Shown here piece by piece: positions 1 through 8,265 of a stretch of 43,009 nt of DNA. Numbering within the stretch: position 1 is the stretch's first letter; each line of letters begins with the position of its first letter. The position numbers and the translations under genes are program-made. The DNA lies in NCBI GenBank assembly GCA_000333815.1, contig CAPI01000090.1, forward strand, positions 1 to 43,009, in the 5' to 3' direction. The notes under the pieces are model-generated. The model did no database searches. It saw nothing but the letters and a program-made list of their open reading frames with translations, and was not told the DNA's origin. The DNA comes from [Collinsella] massiliensis (GTDB lineage Bacteria; Actinomycetota; Coriobacteriia; Coriobacteriales; Coriobacteriaceae).

Positions 1-354
1 GATGGCGTGATGGCCGCCCGAGACAGCGGCGCGCGGCGGGGGCACCTGGCGAGAGCCGGAAGCTGGTGAGGAGAGCCTGCTCTGGGAGGGGCCGGATTTG
101 AAACGCGTCCCCGCGGGACGTACCGTGCGGTGGTACGAGCCGTCGCGGCCGCGTGTGCCGCTTCCACCACCCATGAACCGATCTGCCACAACATCCCCTT
201 CGTCTCGCGCTTCGCGCGGCCGTATCCAACACGGCATCAGTCTACCGCACCTGAGACGAAAGCTTAAAGTTTCCATCCAAACTTGAATGTTTTGCACACA
301 TGCATCCCGCATGGCACTGCGCATGCGCGCGGGCCGCCGTGAGACCACGCTGTC
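1..354. other. Left-edge stretch without a supported gene
   Basis: This stretch lies downstream of ruvX on the minus strand. I find no reading frame with a credible ribosome-binding site. The murein transglycosylase gene mltG that often follows alaS-ruvX is not visible here. Around 83-173 the minus strand resembles a type II tRNA: a D-arm-like GTGGAAGCGGCACAC, a GTCCC/GGGAC pair like a variable arm, and a TTTCAAATC T-loop-like run. However, the acceptor and T stems do not pair, so I do not call a tRNA gene. Small inverted repeats (GTCCC/GGGAC, CGTACC/GGTACG) occur at about 107-138. Confidence 0.5.
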
Positions 355-771
355 CTACACCGACCTCCGCGCATCGAGCCATGCCTGCAGGAAGAGGCTC
401 GCGGCGACCATGTCGACCTTGCCGCGCATCGCGCGCTCCGTAAGGCCCTGCGCGCGCAGGATGCGCTTCGCCTCGCGCGAGCTCAGGCGCTCGTCGCAGA
501 ACTCGAGCGGGATACCGCTCGCGGCCGCGATGCGCTCCGCCGCCACACGCACGCGCTCGGCCTGCGGCCCCTCCTCCCCCGCCAGGGTTTCGGGGAGGCC
601 GCAGACGAGCACGTCGGGTTCATGGTCTTCGAGGATCATGCGGAACGACCGGGCATGCGCGAGCACCTCTTGCGCGGGCAAGACCTTGAGCGGCATGGCG
701 ACCGAGCCGCTCGCGTCGGAGACCGCGATGCCGATCCGCACCTCACCGATATCGAGGCCGAGCGCGACCAC
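355..771 (-). CDS. ruvX: RuvX/YqgF family Holliday junction resolvase-like protein
   Basis: A 138-residue RNase H-fold protein of the YqgF/RuvX family, which is linked to pre-16S rRNA 5'-end processing and, by homology, to junction resolution; it acts in the cytoplasm. Visible motifs are GLDIGEVRIGIAVSD at the N terminus (first catalytic Asp), CDERLSSREA in the centre, and KVDMVAASLFLQ near the C terminus (last acidic residue). The length is typical. The start is GTG (769-771), 11 nt after the alaS stop, with no clear Shine-Dalgarno, so it is probably translationally coupled to alaS. The alaS-ruvX order is conserved in many bacteria, which supports the call. Confidence 0.93.
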   Translation of the reverse strand: MVALGLDIGEVRIGIAVSDASGSVAMPLKVLPAQEVLAHARSFRMILEDHEPDVLVCGLPETLAGEEGPQAERVRVAAERIAAASGIPLEFCDERLSSREAKRILRAQGLTERAMRGKVDMVAASLFLQAWLDARRSV

Positions 772-782
772 CGTGCGCGCCG

Positions 783-3440
783 TTACAGCCCGAGCTCGGC
801 GCGCGCGGCATCGAGCGCCGCGGCGATGCCGGACGCGTCCTTGCCGCCCGCCTGCGCCATGGTGGGCTTGCCGCCGCCGCGCCCGTCCACGGCGGGCACG
901 ATGGCCTTGATGACGGAACCGGCGTGGAAGCCCGCCTGCACGGCGTCATCCGTCGCGGCCGCGAGGAGCGCCGGCGCGCCCTTCTCGGTCACCGTGGCGA
1001 GCACGCAGGCGCACGCGGGTGAGAGCTTCCCGCGGATGGTGTCCCACGCCTCGCGGAGGCCGGCGGCATCGAGACCCGGGAGCTCGGCGATGACGACGCG
1101 ATAGCCGCCCGCGTCGAGCGCGCCGTCGATGGCGCGGCCGATGGTATCGGAGGCGCCGCCGGTGAGCGCGGCCTTGAGCTTCTGCTCGGTCTCGCGGAGC
1201 TGCTTCTGGAGCGCCTCGACGCGGCCGGGGACCTCGTCCACGCGGCACTTGAGGCCGGCGGCGGCCTGGGCGAGCAGGCGCTCGCGCTCCTCGAGGTACT
1301 CCACGGCGCCGAGGCTCGTCACGGCCTCGATGCGGCGCACGTTCGAGCCGGTGGACGACTCGGAGGTGATGCGGAAGAGACCGATCTCGGCGGTGTTCGC
1401 CGCATGCGTGCCGCCGCAGAGCTCGCGCGAGAACGGGTGCTCCTCGGTGCCGCAGGAGACCACGCGCACGACGTCGCCGTACTTCTCGCCGAAGAGCGCC
1501 ACCGCGCCCGACGCCTTGGCCTCCTCGATGCCCATGACGCGCGTCACGACCGGCTTCGCCGCGAAGATCTCGCGGTTCACGAGCTCCTCCACCTGGCGCA
1601 GCTGCTCGGAGGTGAGCGCCTCGAAGTGCGTGAAGTCGAAGCGCAGGTGCTCGGGCGCCACGAGCGAGCCGGCCTGGTTCACATGGCTGCCCAGGACCTC
1701 CTTGAGCGCGGCATCGAGCAGGTGCGTGGCGGTGTGGTTGCGCTGGATGAGCGCGCGGCGGCGCTCATCGACCTCGGCGCGCAGCTCGGCGCCCTCGTGG
1801 AGCGTCCCCTCCTCGACCACCGCGGTGTGGGCATACAGGCCGTTATGGCTCTTGGTATCGGTCACGCGCAGGCGGACGCCCTCGGCGGTGAGGACACCGG
1901 TGTCGCCCACCTGACCGCCCATCTCGGCGTAGAACGGCGTGCGGTCGAGCACGACCTCGACGGTGTCGCCCGCGTGCGCCGCCGCTGCCCGCTCGCCATC
2001 GGCGACGAGCGCCGCGACGCGGGCGCCGTCGAGCACACAGCCGTCGTATCCGGTGAACTCGGTCGCGGGCAGGGCATCGGAGAGCTCGACCCAGATGTCG
2101 TTGAACGAGCCCCAGGCATCGCCCTTCACGTTCGCGCGGGCGCGCTCGCGCTGGAGCTCCATCTCGCGGTTGAATCCGTCGATGTCGACGGCATGGCCCG
2201 CGCCCTCGGCGATCTCGACCGTGAGGTCGATGGGGAACCCGAAGGTGTCGTGCAGCTTGAACGCGGCGGCGCCATCGAGCACGGCGCCCTCCTCGAGCGC
2301 GTCGAGCGCCTCGTCCAGGTAGATGCGGCCGGTGTCGAGGGTCTTCGAGAAGCGCTCCTCCTCGGCCGCAACGATACCGCGCACGAGCTGAGCGTTCTTG
2401 AGCAGCTCGGGGTACGCGTCGCCCATGAGCACGTTCACCTCGTCGATGAAGCGGGTGAGGAACGGCCCCTCCACGCCCAGCAGCCGGCCATGGAACACGG
2501 CGCGGCGGAGCAGGCGGCGGAGCACGTAGCCCCTGCCCTCGTTACCCGGGAGGATGCCATCCGAGATCATGAAATCGACGGAGCGGGCGTGGTCGGCGAT
2601 GATGCGCAGGCTGCGGCTGGGGCCGGTGTAGTCATCGCTCACATACGCGACACCCGTGACGTCCTCGCCGAGCTTGATGAGCCCCTGCATGACGTCGCTA
2701 TCGAAGAACGAGGTCTTGCCCTGCATGATGGCGCTCATGCGCTCGAGGCCCATGCCCGTATCGAGGTTGCGGTGCGGGAGCTCCGGCATGGAGCCGTCCT
2801 CCTGGCGGTCGAACTGCGTGAAGACGAGGTTCCAGTACTCCAGGAAGCGGTCGCAATCGCAACCGGGCGCGCAGTCCGGGCGGCCGCAGCCCACGTCCTC
2901 GCCCATGTCGTAGTAGATCTCGGAGCACGGGCCGCAGGGGCCGGTGGGGCCGGCCGCCCAGAAGTTGTCGTCCTCGCCCAAGCGCGAGATGTGGCTCTCC
3001 TCGATACCGAGTGAGCGCCAGATCTCGTACGTCTCGTCATCCTCGGTGAAGACGGTGAAGTAGAGCCGCTCGATGGGCAGGTGGAAGACCTCGGTGGAGA
3101 GCTCGAGCGCCCAGGCGCAGGCCTGGCGCTTCGAGACGCCGCCGAAGCTGAAGTTGCCGAGCATCTCGAAGAAGCTCGCATGGCGGCCGTCGGAGCCGAT
3201 GATGTCGATGTCGTTCGTGCGCACGCACTTCTGGCACGACGTCGCGCCGATCTCCTTCATCGTCTTCTTGCCCTGGTAGTACTGCTTGAACTGGTTCATG
3301 CCGGCGTTCGCGAGCAGAAGCGACGGGTCATCGGGGATGAGCGACGAGCTCGGGAAGAGCTTGCAGCCGCGCTCCTCGAAGAACGTGAGGAAGGCGGACC
3401 GGATCTCCGCCGTCGTCATCGTAGGGAAATCTGCAACCAT
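783..3440 (-). CDS. alaS: Alanine--tRNA ligase
   Basis: An 885-residue alanyl-tRNA synthetase that charges tRNA-Ala and deacylates Ser/Gly-tRNA-Ala. The class II catalytic core occupies roughly residues 8-440 (TTAEIRSAFLTFFEERG near the start). The editing domain carries the zinc/catalytic residues H569 and H573 (HTATH) and C675 and H679 (CGGTH). The C-Ala/DHHA1 tail has the glycine-rich GRGGGKPTMAQAGG. The length matches the family. The ATG start at 3440 is chosen because AAGGAG lies 8 nt upstream, giving a few extra residues before the usual MTTAEIR. It heads the alaS-ruvX pair. The 123-nt leader is too short for a T-box and none is seen. Confidence 0.98.
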   Translation of the reverse strand: MVADFPTMTTAEIRSAFLTFFEERGCKLFPSSSLIPDDPSLLLANAGMNQFKQYYQGKKTMKEIGATSCQKCVRTNDIDIIGSDGRHASFFEMLGNFSFGGVSKRQACAWALELSTEVFHLPIERLYFTVFTEDDETYEIWRSLGIEESHISRLGEDDNFWAAGPTGPCGPCSEIYYDMGEDVGCGRPDCAPGCDCDRFLEYWNLVFTQFDRQEDGSMPELPHRNLDTGMGLERMSAIMQGKTSFFDSDVMQGLIKLGEDVTGVAYVSDDYTGPSRSLRIIADHARSVDFMISDGILPGNEGRGYVLRRLLRRAVFHGRLLGVEGPFLTRFIDEVNVLMGDAYPELLKNAQLVRGIVAAEEERFSKTLDTGRIYLDEALDALEEGAVLDGAAAFKLHDTFGFPIDLTVEIAEGAGHAVDIDGFNREMELQRERARANVKGDAWGSFNDIWVELSDALPATEFTGYDGCVLDGARVAALVADGERAAAAHAGDTVEVVLDRTPFYAEMGGQVGDTGVLTAEGVRLRVTDTKSHNGLYAHTAVVEEGTLHEGAELRAEVDERRRALIQRNHTATHLLDAALKEVLGSHVNQAGSLVAPEHLRFDFTHFEALTSEQLRQVEELVNREIFAAKPVVTRVMGIEEAKASGAVALFGEKYGDVVRVVSCGTEEHPFSRELCGGTHAANTAEIGLFRITSESSTGSNVRRIEAVTSLGAVEYLEERERLLAQAAAGLKCRVDEVPGRVEALQKQLRETEQKLKAALTGGASDTIGRAIDGALDAGGYRVVIAELPGLDAAGLREAWDTIRGKLSPACACVLATVTEKGAPALLAAATDDAVQAGFHAGSVIKAIVPAVDGRGGGKPTMAQAGGKDASGIAAALDAARAELGL

Positions 3441-3483
3441 GCGGTATCTCCTTGAGTGTGGGTAACAACGCGTAAACTACATG

Positions 3484-3489
3484 AGTATA
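3484..3489 (-). promoter_or_regulatory. Candidate -10 element for alaS-ruvX
   Basis: The minus strand reads TATACT here, 44 nt upstream of the alaS start codon, in the only AT-rich part of the intergenic region. No good -35 hexamer is seen 16-18 nt upstream. Confidence 0.35.
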
Positions 3490-3563
3490 GCGAATCGGGG
3501 CGCGACGCGCGGACGTGCGCGCGGAATCTACCGGGTTCGCGCATGGGGCGCGAGCGCAGCCCT

Positions 3564-4946
3564 CTAGTCGCGTGACGTCTTGTCGTCCGGTGCCGTATCG
3601 GCCGGCTTCTGTTCGCCTTTCGCATCCGCCTCGGAGTTGCGGTGCAGGAACTGGAGCTTGCTCCACGGGTTCTCGAGGTCGGGACGGGGCACGGCGGAGC
3701 CGGTGGGCGCGACGTCCTTGGGGATGAGCTCGGATTCCTGGACGAAGGTGTCGTCGCCGAGCGCGTCGAAGGCGGGCACCGGGTTGCCGTGCTCGTCGCG
3801 GTACGGCGTCCCCTGGAAGATCGCGCCGTCGTAGGAGACGAGGGCGCGGCCGGTCGACTTCTCGAAGTAGAACACGAAGAGCCCCTTGAGCGCGGCGCAC
3901 AGCGGGATGGCGACCACCATGCCGATCGCGCCCATGAGGGTCGACCCCACGACGAGGGCGGCGAGGTTCATGGCGGGATGGATCTGCACGGAGGACTGCA
4001 TGACCTTCGGCGAGACCACGTTATCGGTCACGTTCTGCGCCACCATGCAGATGATGATCGTCCAGAAGGCGAGGATGGGGCTGTAGAAGAGCGCGAGCAG
4101 CGTGGCCGCGAAGGCCGAGATCCACGAGCCGAGCACGGGGATGAGGTGCATGAGCCCCGTGAGCACGCCCATGAGCGCCGCATACGGGTGCCCGACGATG
4201 AGAAGCCCTATGAACGCGAGCAGGCCGTCGATGAACGACGTGATCACCATGCTGCGCATGTACCCGCCCACCGAGCGCGACAGGATCGCGACCATGAAGC
4301 GGTAGCTCATCTCGTGCCCCTCGCCCACGATGGTGGCGATCTCGCGATGGATCTTCGGGTAATCGAGGGCGAGCCAGTAGGCCAGCACGAGCCCGAGGAA
4401 GAAGATGAAGAGCTGCGAGGCGAAGCCCGAGAGGACGGGGAAGAGGCCGCGGCCCAGGTCGCCGGCGAGCTGCGTCACGTACGACGAGGCGACGTTGGTG
4501 AGCGACTGCAGCATCGAGTCGAAGCCGCTCGCCCACGAGGAGTGCGAGAACGCCTCGATATCGTGGGCCACCTGCGTCGCCCAGGTGCTGAGCGCCTGGA
4601 GCTGGTCGGGCAGGCGCGAGAGCACCTCGATCACCTGGTCGACGAAGATGGGCACGATGACCATGATGACGCAGAGCGAGATGAGGATCACCGCGGCGAG
4701 CCCGATGAACGCCCCTACAGGTCGCGGGATGCGCTTGCGCTCAAGCGCGTTCACGATCGGCGAGGCGATGAACGCGATGAGCGAGCCCACCGCGAGGAAC
4801 TCGACGACGGGCGCAAGCACGCCGAGCACGTACAGAAGGGCGATGCCGATGATGATGGCGCCGACCACCGTCCATACGCGCAGGGCGATGACGCCCGCCC
4901 CGGGTAGCTTCGCTTCGGCCGCGTCGGTCCGCGCACGATCAACCAT
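3564..4946 (-). CDS. AI-2E family (UPF0118/TqsA-type) transporter
   Basis: A 460-residue polytopic membrane protein of the AI-2E exporter/PerM superfamily. Paired hydrophobic segments start at about residue 20 and 45, and a long soluble-like stretch follows the third helix (VDQVIEVLSRLPDQL). The late conserved core has GHPYAALMGVLTGLMHLIPV and a final helix pair ending near residue 365. The last ~90 residues are a hydrophilic, proline-rich tail longer than usual. Despite the family name, many members move other solutes or ions, so the substrate is unknown. ATG is 1 nt after the sigma-factor stop, with GGGGAG 7 nt upstream, so the two genes are cotranscribed and coupled. This suggests a stress or osmotic role, by inference. 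Confidence 0.9.
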   Translation of the reverse strand: MVDRARTDAAEAKLPGAGVIALRVWTVVGAIIIGIALLYVLGVLAPVVEFLAVGSLIAFIASPIVNALERKRIPRPVGAFIGLAAVILISLCVIMVIVPIFVDQVIEVLSRLPDQLQALSTWATQVAHDIEAFSHSSWASGFDSMLQSLTNVASSYVTQLAGDLGRGLFPVLSGFASQLFIFFLGLVLAYWLALDYPKIHREIATIVGEGHEMSYRFMVAILSRSVGGYMRSMVITSFIDGLLAFIGLLIVGHPYAALMGVLTGLMHLIPVLGSWISAFAATLLALFYSPILAFWTIIICMVAQNVTDNVVSPKVMQSSVQIHPAMNLAALVVGSTLMGAIGMVVAIPLCAALKGLFVFYFEKSTGRALVSYDGAIFQGTPYRDEHGNPVPAFDALGDDTFVQESELIPKDVAPTGSAVPRPDLENPWSKLQFLHRNSEADAKGEQKPADTAPDDKTSRD

Positions 4947-4947
4947 G

Positions 4948-5739
4948 TTATCTCCCCTGCATGATGCCTTCGGGATCGAGCCGATCCTGGATCTTCTTGA
5001 GCGTGCGGCGCAGAAGGCGCGAGACCTGCACCTGGGAGATGCCGAGCTGCTCGGCGATCTCGATCTGCGTCATGCCCTTCAGGAAGCGCAGCTCCACGAC
5101 CTCGCGCTCGCGGGGCGAGAACCCGGCGAGAGCCTCCTCGATGATGAGGCGGTCGTCGGTGAGGGCGAGGTCGCTGTCCTCCTCGGCATAGCGGTCGATG
5201 ACCGAGGGCGCATCATCGCCCTCCGCCGTGCTCGGCCCCTCGAGCGGCACCGAGCTGTAGGCGCTCGAGGACTCCATCGCCTCGAGCACCTCGTCCACCG
5301 AGGCATCGAGGTACTCGGCGATCTCGTCGATCGAGGGCGAGCGCTGCAGCTGCGTGGTGAGCGCGTCGGTGGCCTGGTTCACCTTCGCCGAGAGCTCCTG
5401 CAGGCGGCGCGGCACGCGGACGCTCCAGCCCTTGTCGCGGAAGTGCCGCTTGATCTCGCCCAGGATGGTGGGCGTGGCGTAGGTGGTGAACTCGAGCCCG
5501 CGCTCGGGATCGAAGCGGTCGATCGCCTTGAGCAGGCCGAGGTACCCCACCTGCATGAGGTCGTCGAGCGGCTCGCCGCGGTTCTTGAATTTGTTCGCGA
5601 GGAATCGGACGAGGTTCATGTGCGACATGACGAGCTGCTCGCGCGCATCCATGTCGCCCTGTTCCTTATACCGGCGGAAGAGCTCGCGCGTCTTCTGCTT
5701 GTCCCAGGCCGATTTACTCGACGTGGTCTTTTCTGCCAT
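4948..5739 (-). CDS. RNA polymerase sigma factor, SigB/SigF/SigG (group 3) family
   Basis: A 263-residue group-3 sigma-70 factor. Region 2 is complete: MSHMNLVRFLANKF (2.1), DDLMQVGYLGLLKAIDRFD (2.2-2.3) and FTTYATPTILGEIKRHFRD (2.4). Region 3 follows (VRVPRRLQELSAKVN). Region 4 ends in a helix-turn-helix (MTQIEIAEQLGISQVQVSR). An acidic, low-complexity insert (about residues 170-190) separates regions 3 and 4. Such factors direct general stress or developmental regulons and are normally held by an RsbW/SpoIIAB-type antagonist. The gene just upstream encodes a protein of that fold, and the TGATG overlap couples their translation. Neither an RsbV anti-antagonist nor an RsbU phosphatase is nearby. 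Confidence 0.94.
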   Translation of the reverse strand: MAEKTTSSKSAWDKQKTRELFRRYKEQGDMDAREQLVMSHMNLVRFLANKFKNRGEPLDDLMQVGYLGLLKAIDRFDPERGLEFTTYATPTILGEIKRHFRDKGWSVRVPRRLQELSAKVNQATDALTTQLQRSPSIDEIAEYLDASVDEVLEAMESSSAYSSVPLEGPSTAEGDDAPSVIDRYAEEDSDLALTDDRLIIEEALAGFSPREREVVELRFLKGMTQIEIAEQLGISQVQVSRLLRRTLKKIQDRLDPEGIMQGR

Positions 5740-6122
5740 CAGAGGTCCGCCTTGAGTTCGAGGTGCAGGTGCGCGGGCGCGTCCGTCTTCTCATAGGAGT
5801 CGCACACAGCGGCGAGGATGAGGCCCGCGTAGGCCGCCGGGTTGCCGGCATCCGGCTCCGCTGGAAGCGCGTCGCCCAAGGCGAAATCCATGGAGACCCG
5901 CTCGGCGTCGACCGTGAAGGCGATCTCGATGGAGGCCCCCTCCTCGACCGAGCACGCGTAGATGAAGGCCTCCTCGGCCGCCATGCGCACGTCCTCGACG
6001 CGGTCGACAGACATCGACGAGAGCGCCGCGACGTTCGCCGCCGTCATGCGCACGAGGCGCGCGAGGCCGGGGTTCGCGGTGAGCGTGAGGGTTATGGGCT
6101 CGATATGCTGGGTGCTGCTCAT
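5739..6122 (-). CDS. RsbW-like anti-sigma factor/ATP-binding protein (degenerate GHKL)
   Basis: A 127-residue protein with the outline of a small RsbW/SpoIIAB GHKL ATPase: N-terminal strands, then a helix VEDVRMAAEEAFIYAC corresponding to the N-box helix. In active kinases this helix reads E-x-x-x-N; here the Asn position is Tyr, and I cannot see the usual G1/G2 glycine boxes. ATP binding and serine kinase activity may therefore be lost. Its role as antagonist of the sigma factor is inferred from position: its TGA overlaps the sigma ATG. The start is ATG at 6122 with AAGGAAGGG upstream. It could instead be a binding-only anti-sigma factor. Confidence 0.72.
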   Translation of the reverse strand: MSSTQHIEPITLTLTANPGLARLVRMTAANVAALSSMSVDRVEDVRMAAEEAFIYACSVEEGASIEIAFTVDAERVSMDFALGDALPAEPDAGNPAAYAGLILAAVCDSYEKTDAPAHLHLELKADL

Positions 6123-6136
6123 GCGCGTGCCCTTCC

Positions 6137-6706
6137 TTATGCCTGGGGTTCGTCGGACGCGGCGGCCTCGTCCTGCGAGGCATCGCCGTACGTGAAATAC
6201 GCGGCCGGAGCGTGCTCCTCGTCCGCGGGGGCATCGGACTCGGTCGGCTCGGAGCCCTCCTGCTCCGCCTTCGCGCCCTCGATCGCGCGCTCGGCGGCGG
6301 GGGCGGCGGACTTGATCTTGCCGAACAGCTTGCGCGCCGCCTCGGTGGCGGAATCGGCGACGCCCGTGACGGCGTTGCCCGCGCTCGCAGCCGCGCCGGT
6401 GACCGCGGAGACGTCGCGCACGACGCCCTCGATCTCCACGAGGTTCGCCGAGAGCGCGTCCACGGCGACGTTCGCCGAGCTGAGCAGCGGGTCGATCTTG
6501 GCGATCGCAGGCTGGAGCTCGTCCACGGCGCCGTCAAGCTTCGCCACGACAGGCCGCGCCTCGGCCAGGGTCTCGTTCAGCTCGGCGACGGTCTTATCGA
6601 CCCCGTCCATCGTGCGCCGCGCGCGGCGCGCGGTGATCGCGAGCTCGGCGATGAACCAGATGCCCGCCACGACGAGCACCATGAGTAAGATCTGAAGGGG
6701 CTCCAT
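6137..6706 (-). CDS. DUF948-like membrane protein
   Basis: A 189-residue protein with a single N-terminal membrane helix (about residues 4-25), then a long helical region of heptad-like repeats (VDKTVAELNETLAEARPVV and onward) and an acidic, Ala/Glu-rich tail. This layout matches DUF948 (YtxG-type) proteins, some of which belong to general stress regulons; the exact function is unknown. ATG at 6706 is preferred because AAAGGAGGG lies just upstream; the longer open frame to 6733 has no ribosome-binding site. It is the first gene of the stress-type cluster, 14 nt before the RsbW-like gene. Confidence 0.8.
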   Translation of the reverse strand: MEPLQILLMVLVVAGIWFIAELAITARRARRTMDGVDKTVAELNETLAEARPVVAKLDGAVDELQPAIAKIDPLLSSANVAVDALSANLVEIEGVVRDVSAVTGAAASAGNAVTGVADSATEAARKLFGKIKSAAPAAERAIEGAKAEQEGSEPTESDAPADEEHAPAAYFTYGDASQDEAAASDEPQA

Positions 6707-6748
6707 GAACCCTCCTTTGGGACGGCGGTACATACATATACGACGTAG

Positions 6749-6754
6749 ATTCTA
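6749..6754 (-). promoter_or_regulatory. Candidate -10 (TAGAAT) for the sigma-factor cluster
   Basis: The minus strand reads TTGGGGTAGAATC. TAGAAT lies 43 nt upstream of the DUF948-like start. The same core, TGGGGTAGAATC, occurs upstream of acpP at 42906-42911. No convincing -35 is visible. Confidence 0.4.
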
Positions 6755-6761
6755 CCCCAAG

Positions 6762-6798
6762 GGGCACCGGCGCATCCCTCGAAGCGACGCCGGCGCCC
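6762..6798 (-). terminator. GC-rich hairpin after rarA
   Basis: A 10-bp stem with one mismatch (GGGC-A-CCGGCG pairing with CGCCGG-C-GCCC) and a 15-nt loop lies between rarA and the next promoter. It has no U-tract, so termination is inferred from position and stem strength. Confidence 0.45.
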
Positions 6799-6831
6799 AC
6801 TTGGTACAAAACGAGGACAGCCCCGCGCCCG

Positions 6832-8160
6832 TCAGTGCTGCTGGCCCTGCTCGAAGCGCCATTCCTCCCAGCCCCGGCCGGCCGGTTTCCAGAAGGCGCC
6901 GCGCTCGAGCCCCTCGGGCAGGTAGCGCTGCTCGACCCAGCCCTCGGGGTAATCGTGCGGGTAGAGGTAGTCACCGTACGTCTCGGAGCCGGGCCGGTGC
7001 CGGTCGCGCAGATGCTTCGGCACCGCGCGCACGCCGCTTGAGCGCACGTCCGCGAGGGCGGCGTCGATGGCGGCCTCGCAGGCGTTCGACTTCGGGGCGA
7101 GCGCGTTGTAGATCGCCGCCTGCGCGAGGTTGATGCGGCATTCCGGATACCCGATCACCTCCGCGGCCTTGAACGCGGCGGCCGCCACCTGGATGGCCTG
7201 CGGGTCGGCGTTGCCGATGTCCTCGGACGCCGCGATGAGGATACGGCGCGCGATGAACCGGGGATCCTCGCCCGCGTCGATCATGCGCGCGAGCCAGTAC
7301 ACGGCGGCATCCGGGTCGCTCCCCCGCATGGACTTGATGAAGGCGGAGATGATGTCGTAGTGCATGTCGCCGTCTTTATCGTACGGCAGGCTGCGGCGCG
7401 GGTTGGCGGTTTTCACGTCCTCGAGCGTGATGGCTATGGGCTCGCCCTCCCGGGGCGCGGCGGCGCCATCGGTGTCCGGCCGCGTGAGGGCGATCTCGCT
7501 CGCGAGCTCGAGCGAGGTGAGCGCCGAGCGGGCGTCTCCGGCGGCGAGCGTGCAGATCGCCCCCACGACCTCGTCCGTCGCGGAGAACCTCCCGTCGAAG
7601 CCCTTCGGCGAGGTGAGCGCGCGGCGCACGAGAACGGCGATGTCCGCATCGGTGAGCGGCTGGAGCTCGACCACGCGGGCGCGTGAGAGCAGCGCCGCGT
7701 TCACCTCGAAATACGGGTTCTCCGTGGTGGCGCCCACCATGATGACGGTGCGGTTCTCGACGGCATGGAGCAGGGCGTCCTGCTGGGAGCGGTTGAAGCG
7801 GTGGATCTCGTCGATGAAGAGGATCGTGCGACGGTCGTAGGCCATGAGGCGACGGCGCGCGTCCTCGATGACGGCGCGCAGGTCCTTCACCGTGCCGGTC
7901 ACGGCGGAGACCTCGACGAACTCGCTGCGCGTGTGCGCCGCGATGATGTGCGCGAGCGTCGTCTTGCCGGTGCCGGCGGGCCCGTAGAGGATCACGCTCG
8001 AGAGCACGTCGCGCTCGATGGCCGAGCGCAGCCACGACCCCTCGCCCACCGCCTGCTCCTGGCCGACGTACTCATCGAGCGAGGTCGGGCGCATGCGCAC
8101 GGCGAGCGGCGCGTTCCGCAGCGCTCGTTCGGACTCTTCCTGTGAAAACAGCGTATCCAT
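6832..8160 (-). CDS. rarA: Replication-associated recombination protein A (RarA/MgsA AAA+ ATPase)
   Basis: A 442-residue clamp-loader-like AAA+ ATPase that acts at stalled replication forks. Visible are Walker A GPAGTGKT (residues 60-67), Walker B FIDEIH (D117/E118), the sensor region VGATTENPYFEVN and the arginine-finger segment LLSRARVVEL. The C-terminal MgsA tetramerisation domain contains SDPDAAVYWLARMIDAGEDP and ends near the C terminus. The length is typical. ATG at 8160. It lies downstream of dgt on the same strand, separated by 105 nt that includes a GC-rich inverted repeat, so cotranscription is possible but not certain. Confidence 0.96.
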   Translation of the reverse strand: MDTLFSQEESERALRNAPLAVRMRPTSLDEYVGQEQAVGEGSWLRSAIERDVLSSVILYGPAGTGKTTLAHIIAAHTRSEFVEVSAVTGTVKDLRAVIEDARRRLMAYDRRTILFIDEIHRFNRSQQDALLHAVENRTVIMVGATTENPYFEVNAALLSRARVVELQPLTDADIAVLVRRALTSPKGFDGRFSATDEVVGAICTLAAGDARSALTSLELASEIALTRPDTDGAAAPREGEPIAITLEDVKTANPRRSLPYDKDGDMHYDIISAFIKSMRGSDPDAAVYWLARMIDAGEDPRFIARRILIAASEDIGNADPQAIQVAAAAFKAAEVIGYPECRINLAQAAIYNALAPKSNACEAAIDAALADVRSSGVRAVPKHLRDRHRPGSETYGDYLYPHDYPEGWVEQRYLPEGLERGAFWKPAGRGWEEWRFEQGQQH

Positions 8161-8265
8161 GGGGTGTGACCAATCCAGGGCGGCGGCCGGGTGCCGGGGC
8201 GGCGGCCGCGCGTCTCATCGAATATGAAGCAATCTACCGCCCGGAGCCAGATTGCCCTGCCAGAT

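Noticed and set aside
83-173. A tRNA gene on the minus strand
   Set aside because: D-arm and T-loop-like text is present, but the 7-bp acceptor and 5-bp T stems do not pair and no sensible anticodon arm forms.
3441-3563. A T-box or other riboswitch in front of alaS
   Set aside because: The leader is too short, and no T-box bulge or specifier structure is visible.
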